Shown: piece by piece, positions 5,867 to 11,257 of the stretch
Layout of the letters: each line of letters starts with the position of its first letter
Numbering within the stretch: the first letter of the stretch is position 1
DNA from: Planctomycetota bacterium
Lineage (GTDB): Bacteria; Planctomycetota; Phycisphaerae; WQYP01; JAJZKY01
Direction: 5' to 3'
Length of the DNA stretch: 11,257 bases
Assembly (NCBI GenBank): GCA_021803885.1
Contig: JAJZKY010000083.1
Coordinates: forward strand, 1 to 11,257
Made by a program: the position numbers and the translations under genes
Notes under the pieces: generated by a model
The model's input: the letters and a program-made list of their open reading frames with translations, nothing else
Databases searched by the model: none
What the model was told of the DNA's origin: nothing

Positions 5867-7057
5867 CGATTTGACTATGACCTGTGTGTTGTCGGCGGCT
5901 GTGGCCATGTTGGGCTGCCACTGTCGATCATGTTCGCTACAAATGGCAAGAAGGTTTGTATCTTTGACATCAATGATCAATCCCTACAACTCGTCTCCGC
6001 GGGCACGATGCCATTCAAGGAGCAGGATGCGGAGCCCCTCCTGCAGCAAGCCCTGCAAGAGGGGAACCTCACGCTTTCCAACTCTCCGGAGTCCATCAGC
6101 CGGAGCGAGGCCGTTGTCCTGATCATCGGAACACCGGTCGATGAGTTTCTGAATCCGCGCCTTCGCGACATGAAGCGGGCAATCGACATGTACAGTCCCT
6201 ATTTTGTGGCCGGGCAGTTGCTGGTTCTCCGAAGCACTGTCTTCCCCGGGACGACGGAGTTTGTGGTGAAATCTCTGAGTCGGGCTGGCATCGAGATTGA
6301 TGTGGCATTTTGTCCTGAGCGCATTGCCGAGGGCCACGCCATCAAGGAGCTTCGGGAACTCCCACAGATTGTGTCCTCGTTTACCGCCAGCGGGCTGCAG
6401 AGGGCCGGGACCCTTTTCCGGTCCTTAACAGAGGACATTGTGGAGCTACGTCCAGCCGAGGCGGAATTGGCGAAGCTGTTTACCAACGCGTGGCGATACC
6501 TGAAGTTTTCGGTGGCCAATCAGTTTTACATGATCGCAAATGATCAAGGTCTCGATTACTACGCGATTCACCACGCACTCACTTACAAGTATCCTCGCGC
6601 TCAGGATCTCCCTACGGCAGGGTTTGCGGCGGGTCCCTGTCTCTTGAAAGACACAATGCAACTCGCGGCGCACTATGGAAACAGTTTCTACCTGGGCCAG
6701 GCCGCCATGTTGGTCAACGAAGGGCTGCCTGGTTATATCGTACGTTCAATTCAGAAGACCACCAATCTTGCTGCCCTGACTGTCGGAATCTTAGGAATGG
6801 CTTTCAAGGCCGAGAGCGACGATACGCGCAGCTCGCTCTCCTACAAGTTGCGCAAGATCCTGGAGATGGAGTGCTCTGAGGTCCTCTGCACCGATCCATA
6901 TGTGCGTGACCCTGGCTTTGTGTCCGCAGAGGAACTCGTCCGTAGAAGTGATCTCCTGATCGTCGGCGCCCCACATCACAGCTATCGGGACCTAGACACT
7001 GCCGGTAAGCCAGTGGTCGACATCTGGAATCTCTATGCGCACGGTGGACTGGTGTGA
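5864..7057 (+). CDS. Nucleotide-sugar dehydrogenase (UDP-Glc/GDP-Man/UDP-ManNAc dehydrogenase family)
   Basis: A 397-residue NAD-dependent enzyme that oxidises the C6 hydroxyl of a nucleotide sugar to a uronic acid in two steps. The N-terminal Rossmann fold starts at residue 5 with GGCGHVGLPLS (11-21). STVFPGTT (124-131), CPERIAEG (150-157) and the central-domain AELAKLFTNAWRYLK (200-214) follow. The catalytic cysteine is C259 in GPCLLKD, with K262 and D263. The C-terminal UDP-binding domain contains GMAFKAESDDTRSS (311-324). All key residues are present. The general look is nearest to WecC-type UDP-ManNAc dehydrogenases, but the substrate cannot be read from sequence. Length is slightly short for the family (about 400-440). 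TTG 5864 is the first start after an in-frame TAG (5855-5857), and the protein begins just before the first beta strand. The stop overlaps the next start by four bases (GTGA), indicating translational coupling. Confidence 0.92.
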   Translation: MRFDYDLCVVGGCGHVGLPLSIMFATNGKKVCIFDINDQSLQLVSAGTMPFKEQDAEPLLQQALQEGNLTLSNSPESISRSEAVVLIIGTPVDEFLNPRLRDMKRAIDMYSPYFVAGQLLVLRSTVFPGTTEFVVKSLSRAGIEIDVAFCPERIAEGHAIKELRELPQIVSSFTASGLQRAGTLFRSLTEDIVELRPAEAELAKLFTNAWRYLKFSVANQFYMIANDQGLDYYAIHHALTYKYPRAQDLPTAGFAAGPCLLKDTMQLAAHYGNSFYLGQAAMLVNEGLPGYIVRSIQKTTNLAALTVGILGMAFKAESDDTRSSLSYKLRKILEMECSEVLCTDPYVRDPGFVSAEELVRRSDLLIVGAPHHSYRDLDTAGKPVVDIWNLYAHGGLV

Positions 7058-8073
7058 AGATACTGGTGACGGGCGCTGCCGGGTTCGTTGCAGGCTATCT
7101 GATCGAAGATCTCCTAGAGCACGGCCACACAGTGGTCGGGGTGGACAACTTCAGCAAGTACGGGCGATCTGAAAAAGCCTACGATGCCCACCCTCGGTAT
7201 ATCTTTCGAGAGGCTGACGTCAAGGATGTCGGCGTGCTCCGAGAGGTCATGGCGGATTGCGATCAGGTAGTCGCCATCGCGGCGATGATCGGTGGCATAT
7301 CCTACTTTCATGAGCTTGCGTACGATCTCTTGGCAGAGAACGAGCGGATCACGGCATCCACCTTCGATGCGGCGATCTGGGCGCGACAACACGGACAATT
7401 GGAGAAGATTAATGTGGTCTCGTCATCAATGGTGTTCGAGAGTGCGACCACATTCCCGACTCCCGAGGGTGAGGAGAGACATTGCCCGCCTCCTCAATCC
7501 ACCTATGGCTTCCAAAAGCTAGCGACCGAGTATTTCGCACGAGGCGCCTGGGAGCAGTACACCCTGCCGTACACCATAATTCGCCCGTTCAACTGTGTTG
7601 GCATAGGAGAACGCAGGGCCGTCAGCGAGAAGACCGTCATGTCGGGCAATGTGCGCCTCGCCATGAGCCATGTCCTTCCTGACCTAGTTCAGAAGGTGCT
7701 CAAGGGCCAGGACCCCCTACACATTCTGGGCAGCGGACAACAGGTCCGCCATTACACGTACGGTGGAGACCTAGCGCGAGGAATCCGCTTGTGTATTGAG
7801 CGTCCCGAAGCTGTGAACGAGGATTTCAATCTCTCAACAGATCGGGGAACTACCGTGCTGGAATTGGCACAGATGGTCTGGGAGTCGATCAAAGGCGATG
7901 AACCATTTCGGTTTGTGAGCGACGACCCCTACCTCTATGACGTCCAGAGGCGAGTTCCAAGCACGAAGAAGGCGCGGGAGACTCTCGGCTTCGAAGCGAC
8001 GACATCACTGGAAGAGGTGCTTTCTGAGGTGATTCCATGGATCCGAGAACAAGTTGACTATGGGAACATCTAG
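7054..8073 (+). CDS. NAD-dependent nucleotide-sugar epimerase/dehydratase (extended SDR)
   Basis: A 339-residue extended short-chain dehydrogenase/reductase that remodels a nucleotide sugar, probably the product of the dehydrogenase encoded just upstream. It has the glycine-rich NAD site GAAGFVAG (7-14), D31 for the adenosine ribose, the SSS catalytic serine region (123-125) and the YxxxK pair Y151/K155 (STYGFQK). RPFNCVG (177-183) and the C-terminal VRHYTYGGDLARG (231-243) and STKKARETLGF (303-313) are typical of sugar epimerases. The segment AAMIGGISYFHE (76-87) resembles the AAxxGGI region of GDP-fucose synthase and GDP-mannose 3,5-epimerase, so a C3/C5 or C4 epimerase is possible. GTG 7054 overlaps the previous stop by four bases. 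I cannot tell epimerase, dehydratase and decarboxylase apart with confidence. Confidence 0.9.
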   Translation: MKILVTGAAGFVAGYLIEDLLEHGHTVVGVDNFSKYGRSEKAYDAHPRYIFREADVKDVGVLREVMADCDQVVAIAAMIGGISYFHELAYDLLAENERITASTFDAAIWARQHGQLEKINVVSSSMVFESATTFPTPEGEERHCPPPQSTYGFQKLATEYFARGAWEQYTLPYTIIRPFNCVGIGERRAVSEKTVMSGNVRLAMSHVLPDLVQKVLKGQDPLHILGSGQQVRHYTYGGDLARGIRLCIERPEAVNEDFNLSTDRGTTVLELAQMVWESIKGDEPFRFVSDDPYLYDVQRRVPSTKKARETLGFEATTSLEEVLSEVIPWIREQVDYGNI

Positions 8074-8860
8074 CGCTGATCCGCCGCCTGTCCTGGATTT
8101 CGTTGTTCCGGTGTACAACGAGCGCGAAAATATTGAGGCGTTTCTTAGGCAGGTGAAAACTCAGGTTGAGATTCCCTGCCGAGTTCTGATCGTCTACGAC
8201 TTCCCGGAGGACAACACGATTCCAGAGGTGACTCGATTGGCTAGCCTCATGCCATTCGAGATCAAGCTGGTGGAAAACACCCTGGGCCGGGGGCCCCTCA
8301 ACGCAATCAGGGCTGGCATCACCGCATCCACCAGCGAAGCCGTGATCGTAACCATGGCCGACTGCTCTGATGATCTCGGCGATGTGTCCAGAATGTACGC
8401 CTGCTATGCGCAGGGCGCTGATCTTGTCTGCGCTTCACGATATATGCGAGGCGGAGGACAGATCGGTGGCCCCTTGATCAAGGGGCTGCTGTCTCGCGTT
8501 GCTGGTATCTCCCTCCGTCTTCTGACCGGACTGCCGACCATGGATGCAACCAATAATTTTAAGCTCTACCGTCGGCAGGTCTTAGAGACGTTTCCCGTCG
8601 AGAGTCAGAAAGGGTTCGTGTTCGCCCTAGAGGTGACTGTGAAGGCCTTCCTCGGAGGCTTCGCTATCACCGAGGTGCCGACAATCTGGCGTGATCGCAC
8701 TGCCGGCAAGTCGAACTTCAGGCTGCTTCAATGGTTGCCACTGTACTGGCGATGGTACTGGCTGGCGGTGCGAGCGCGGGGATTCGGGTTGTATCGATCC
8801 ATCCCCATTCCTCGGAAGTCGGAGAGCCCTCCAAGGTCCAAGTTGCAAGATCCTATGTGA
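8060..8860 (+). CDS. GT2 family glycosyltransferase, DPM1-like (polyprenyl-phosphate sugar synthase type)
   Basis: A 266-residue GT-A fold enzyme related to dolichyl-phosphate mannosyltransferase. It likely transfers a sugar from a nucleotide donor to a polyprenyl phosphate on the cytoplasmic face. FVVPVYNERENI (15-26) is the family start. The usual DDGSxD is replaced by YDFPEDNT (46-53) and the usual DADLQH by MADCSDD (99-105). ENTLGRGPLNAIRAG (72-86), SRYMRGGGQIGGP (126-138), DATNNFKLYRR (162-172) and EVPTIWRDRTAGKS (205-218) follow. There is no C-terminal transmembrane pair; an aromatic segment (LLQWLPLYWRWYW, 222-234) probably sits on the membrane. ATG 8060 is preferred over TTG 8054, and no strong ribosome site serves either. 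The 14-base overlap with the preceding gene suggests coupling. It is the last gene of the cassette and converges on the guanylyltransferase gene; the 70 bases between them show no clear terminator. Confidence 0.88.
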   Translation: MGTSSADPPPVLDFVVPVYNERENIEAFLRQVKTQVEIPCRVLIVYDFPEDNTIPEVTRLASLMPFEIKLVENTLGRGPLNAIRAGITASTSEAVIVTMADCSDDLGDVSRMYACYAQGADLVCASRYMRGGGQIGGPLIKGLLSRVAGISLRLLTGLPTMDATNNFKLYRRQVLETFPVESQKGFVFALEVTVKAFLGGFAITEVPTIWRDRTAGKSNFRLLQWLPLYWRWYWLAVRARGFGLYRSIPIPRKSESPPRSKLQDPM

Positions 8861-8930
8861 GAGGACGCTGCCGATCGAGAAGCGTGGGTCTCACCAACAT
8901 CGCTGCCCATGCTCATAGCCTGACGAGATG

Positions 8931-10313
8931 TTACCCGTCGATTGGTGCCCGCCCGTACCGATCCTCGAGCCGGACCACATCGTCCAGCTCCGGGGTCGAG
9001 ACCTCCACCACCGATAGATCGGCATGCGCTTCCAGTCGATGCCTGGTCCCTGGCGAGATGGTGAATGTGCTTCCTGGACCAATCCCGATCGGCCGTCCGT
9101 CCACCTCCAAGATGCCGCTGCCGCCGATCACCCACATCGTCTCTTCCTTCTTGACGTGATACTGCAGGCTGAGGATCTCCCCCGCTTTGACGTACAGTAG
9201 CTTTCCGGCGTAACGGTCGGTCTTCGCCCACACGTATTCGGCACCCCACGGCTTCACCACCACGTCGGCCGTCTGCGGGATGAAGGTCGGCTCTTCCTGG
9301 ACCATCGGCCGTACTTCCGCTGCCGCCTCCTCGGTGGTCACCAGGTTACCGGCCGGTGTGCTGCACACGATCAATCCGTCGAGGCCCAGAACCTGCAAGG
9401 GTGGCGATCCTGGCTCCCTGATGATGAACGGTGCGCCGCCCTTGCCACCACCGTGAAAGCGAACAAACTCCGGCCAGTTGCCGAGGTCTGTCCAACCACA
9501 ATTACAGCGCGCGGCCAAGATGCCTTGAGTCTTCTCCAACACGGCGCGGTCAAACGAGACCTTGGGGGCTGCTGTGTATCGGGACTTGAGTATCTCCATC
9601 TCTCCAGCGCTGAGAGCCGCCTCAGCTTCCTGAGCCAGGGCCGCCAGATCGGGCGCCACTGCCCGAGCTACACTCAAAAAGGTCTGTACTGGCCCGACAA
9701 AGATGCCCATGTTCCACAGTGCACCATCGTCGATCAAAAAGCGGGCTTCTTTCTCGTCGGGCTTCTCGACAAACTGCTCCACCCGCATCATGCCGCCGTT
9801 GGCGGTGCGGCCAGCCAGATACCCAAACTCTTTTCTCGGTTCGCTTGGTACCGTACCTAGCAGGCACAGGCAATTCCCTGTAGCCGCCTCGGCGCTCGCC
9901 TTCTTGATCGCCTGCTGGAAGCTCACCTCATCCTCTTCTGCATGGTCAGCGGGAAGCAGTACCACCACTGCGTCAGGGCGTTCCCTCCGAACCGCATGAA
10001 CCGCCACCAGAACGGCCATCGCCGTATCCCGGCGTAGTGGCTCGCCAAGAAAGTGCTCAGGCGCCAGGTCTGGTAGCTCAGTCATGATCCCCCGCCGGTC
10101 TGCCTCTTGGGCGATGACGTATACATGATCTGGGGACGTAACGCCAACCGCCTGCCGATAGGCTCGGTGGACCAGCGTTTCGCCCAGCACGCTGACCAAG
10201 GGCTTGGGCCGACCAGGCCGAGAAAGTGGCCAAAGACGCTCACCGGGCCCACCAGCCATGATCACGACAACAGACTCCGAAGGAGTGTCTCGACCCATCC
10301 GGGCATTGGTCAC
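8931..10313 (-). CDS. manC: Mannose-1-phosphate guanylyltransferase with C-terminal phosphomannose-isomerase-like cupin
   Basis: A 460-residue two-domain protein that makes GDP-mannose from GTP and mannose-1-phosphate in the cytosol. The N-terminal nucleotidyltransferase domain has AGGPGERLWPLSR (20-32) with K37, LPADH (120-124), FVEKP (181-185), WNMGIF (200-205) and CGWTDLGNW (273-281). The C-terminal cupin (about 353-456) starts KPWGAEY and contains SLQYHVKKEE (382-391) and SPGTRHRLEA (420-429). Bifunctional AlgA/XanB-type enzymes have an HHH-rich QMHHHRAEHW motif at the first site. Only one His remains here, so isomerase activity is uncertain. The open frame extends upstream to GTG 10445, but GTG 10313 is chosen because AAGGAGG lies nine bases upstream, the family starts close to the nucleotide-binding loop, and the upstream frame lacks a ribosome site. 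It should serve the same glycan pathway as the neighbours, although it is transcribed convergently. Confidence 0.9.
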   Translation of the reverse strand: MTNARMGRDTPSESVVVIMAGGPGERLWPLSRPGRPKPLVSVLGETLVHRAYRQAVGVTSPDHVYVIAQEADRRGIMTELPDLAPEHFLGEPLRRDTAMAVLVAVHAVRRERPDAVVVLLPADHAEEDEVSFQQAIKKASAEAATGNCLCLLGTVPSEPRKEFGYLAGRTANGGMMRVEQFVEKPDEKEARFLIDDGALWNMGIFVGPVQTFLSVARAVAPDLAALAQEAEAALSAGEMEILKSRYTAAPKVSFDRAVLEKTQGILAARCNCGWTDLGNWPEFVRFHGGGKGGAPFIIREPGSPPLQVLGLDGLIVCSTPAGNLVTTEEAAAEVRPMVQEEPTFIPQTADVVVKPWGAEYVWAKTDRYAGKLLYVKAGEILSLQYHVKKEETMWVIGGSGILEVDGRPIGIGPGSTFTISPGTRHRLEAHADLSVVEVSTPELDDVVRLEDRYGRAPIDG

Positions 10314-10679
10314 CTCACCAAGCCTCCTTCTGAGACGCAAATCCAAGCCCATCACTTCTCTGTTCTCGGCCTCTTCCCATGCTTGCCGCAGTTTTCTCCC
10401 GAAACCGTTGAACCGTACGTGCCTCGCCGGGTAGGAGAGAGACACTCGAGGTGGTCTGCCGTGACTTGGCCTGCTCCTTGGGCAGTCGGAAGTGTTCCCC
10501 GGTCACCCGCGGCGGCGTACGTGAGTCCCGACGGTGTGGCGACCCGTCCTCCGCTGGCGCCGGAGGATGCCGCAGTCACTGGCCAGTACTGCCCGGCGCG
10601 TGCGCGCCCTGCCGCCACCCGCTGCAGACACCAGCCCTCGGGCCAACTGGGTCGACCCCGCTTACTGGTGCCGGATGTC
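10314..10679 (-). other. 366-base GC-rich stretch between the Nudix and guanylyltransferase genes
   Basis: No convincing gene is present. Open frames exist on both strands but have low-complexity composition, no ribosome sites and no recognisable domain. Visible structures are the hairpin CCTCCG-N7-CGGAGG (10548-10566) and the dyad GGCGCG-TG-CGCGCC (10595-10608), neither followed by a T-run. The minus-strand 13-mer GCACGTACGGTTC (10422-10410) resembles half of a group II intron domain V. The stretch may hold a promoter for the guanylyltransferase gene or be a long leader; no clear -35/-10 is visible. Confidence 0.45.
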
Positions 10680-11177
10680 CTAGTCATCCCCAGCTGCCCT
10701 CGGCCCGTCGCTCATGGGGGGATCAAAGAGCGCAGGTTGCCCTGGCTGCCATTGAAACGCGGCGGAAGGAAAGCCTAGTTCCGGTAGATCCTCACGGTAT
10801 CGCCAGGCGAAACTCACGCTTTCCCCGTCCCCAGACTGAAGTGTGCCACCTGTCACTGCGCACTGAATCATCACGCAGGTGAACTCTACGGCATCCCCAT
10901 TCGGATAGCGCGTCTGCAGGGGCCCGAACACGCCAACGATGGCGGTCGGTGCCACGTGTAGGCCCGTCTCCTCGTAAACCTCCCGCACGACGGCAACCGC
11001 AGGGCTTTCTCCGGGGTCGATAGCGCCGCCAGGCAGACACCAGAGTCCATTGTCGCTCCGCACCTCGATCAGCAGCCGGCCTTCTGCATCTCGGATTATC
11101 GCCACCACACTTGGCATCAGCACCAGCGCATGTCCGATGTGTCTCCGAAGCCCCCTCAAGTAGGACGAGATCGCCAC
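10680..11177 (-). CDS. Nudix hydrolase
   Basis: A 165-residue Nudix-fold pyrophosphohydrolase that cleaves a nucleoside diphosphate linked to another group. The Nudix box is complete at residues 51-73: G51, E57, R65-E66, E69-E70, G72-L73 (GAIDPGES...REVYEETGL). Before it lie VVAIIRDAEGRLLIEVR (24-40) and LWCLPGG (45-51). The length and layout fit small ADP-ribose, nucleotide-sugar or housecleaning Nudix enzymes; the substrate cannot be assigned. GTG 11177 is supported by AAAGGAGG eight bases upstream, in a context (AAAGGAGGCTTG...GTG) closely resembling that of the guanylyltransferase downstream. Next to a GDP-mannose synthesis gene, a GDP-mannose hydrolase role is conceivable but unsupported by specific residues. 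The 80 bases beyond its start (11178-11257) contain no visible gene or clear promoter. Confidence 0.9.
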   Translation of the reverse strand: MAISSYLRGLRRHIGHALVLMPSVVAIIRDAEGRLLIEVRSDNGLWCLPGGAIDPGESPAVAVVREVYEETGLHVAPTAIVGVFGPLQTRYPNGDAVEFTCVMIQCAVTGGTLQSGDGESVSFAWRYREDLPELGFPSAAFQWQPGQPALFDPPMSDGPRAAGDD

Positions 11178-11257
11178 CGCTCAAGCCTCCTTTCAAATTC
11201 CTGCTAGGGCTGTCGTGAAGGGCTCGCAGCGGGTGGCCTGACATTGTGTAGATGGTT

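Noticed and set aside
8861..8930. Bidirectional terminator between the convergent GT2 and guanylyltransferase genes
   Set aside because: Expected by position, but I see only a four-base stem and no T-run, so no terminator is called.
10548..10608. Hairpins CCTCCG-N7-CGGAGG and GGCGCG-TG-CGCGCC as terminators
   Set aside because: Neither is followed by a T-run on either strand. Such dyads are common by chance in very GC-rich DNA.
10352..10687. 111-codon minus-strand frame between the Nudix and guanylyltransferase genes
   Set aside because: It has low-complexity Arg/Gly/Ser/Ala composition, no ribosome site at its start, and overlaps the Nudix stop and the extended upstream frame of the guanylyltransferase.
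10107..10778. 223-codon plus-strand frame over the guanylyltransferase start and Nudix end
   Set aside because: It overlaps two supported minus-strand genes and has no ribosome site or domain.
1..11257. tRNA, rRNA, CRISPR array, phage or toxin-antitoxin genes
   Set aside because: I saw no cloverleaf, no regularly spaced repeats, and no protein with these signatures on either strand.

Overview
This window is bacterial chromosomal DNA with moderately high GC content. Many starts are GTG or TTG, preceded by strong AGGAGG-type ribosome binding sites. I cannot place it in a phylum. It is part of a surface-polysaccharide or glycan biosynthesis locus, interrupted by one insertion sequence.

Layout. 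(1) 1-1986, minus strand: a two-gene unit with a DUF2079-type multi-spanning membrane protein (GT-C-like), then the N-terminal 152 residues of a polysaccharide ABC-2 export permease that runs off the left edge. (2) 2208-3517: a complete ISL3-family insertion sequence. Its 23-bp imperfect terminal inverted repeats are flanked by a perfect 9-bp direct repeat (GGTAGCGCC). Its transposase has a one-base frameshift. It sits in what was a roughly 450-bp divergent intergenic region. (3) 3749-8860, plus strand: five closely packed genes. They encode a 12-TM-like membrane protein with an FWDEWD motif, a small SMR/EmrE-fold membrane protein without the drug-binding Glu, a nucleotide-sugar dehydrogenase, an SDR epimerase/dehydratase (4-nt overlap with its predecessor) and a DPM1-like GT2 glycosyltransferase (14-nt overlap). 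(4) 8931-11177, minus strand and convergent with the cassette: a mannose-1-phosphate guanylyltransferase with a C-terminal cupin, and a Nudix hydrolase upstream of it.

Working model (inference). The dehydrogenase and SDR make an oxidised or epimerised nucleotide sugar. The GT2 enzyme loads it onto a polyprenyl phosphate at the cytoplasmic face, the SMR-like protein helps flip it, and the FWDEWD protein transfers it to an acceptor outside. This has the same logic as the Arn (aminoarabinose) and Gtr (O-antigen glucosylation) systems, but with a GT-C-like protein I cannot assign to a named family. The guanylyltransferase supplies GDP-mannose, and the ABC permease would export the finished polymer. 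The most unusual observations are this cassette and a hairpin placed exactly between the Shine-Dalgarno sequence and the TTG start of the DUF2079 gene.
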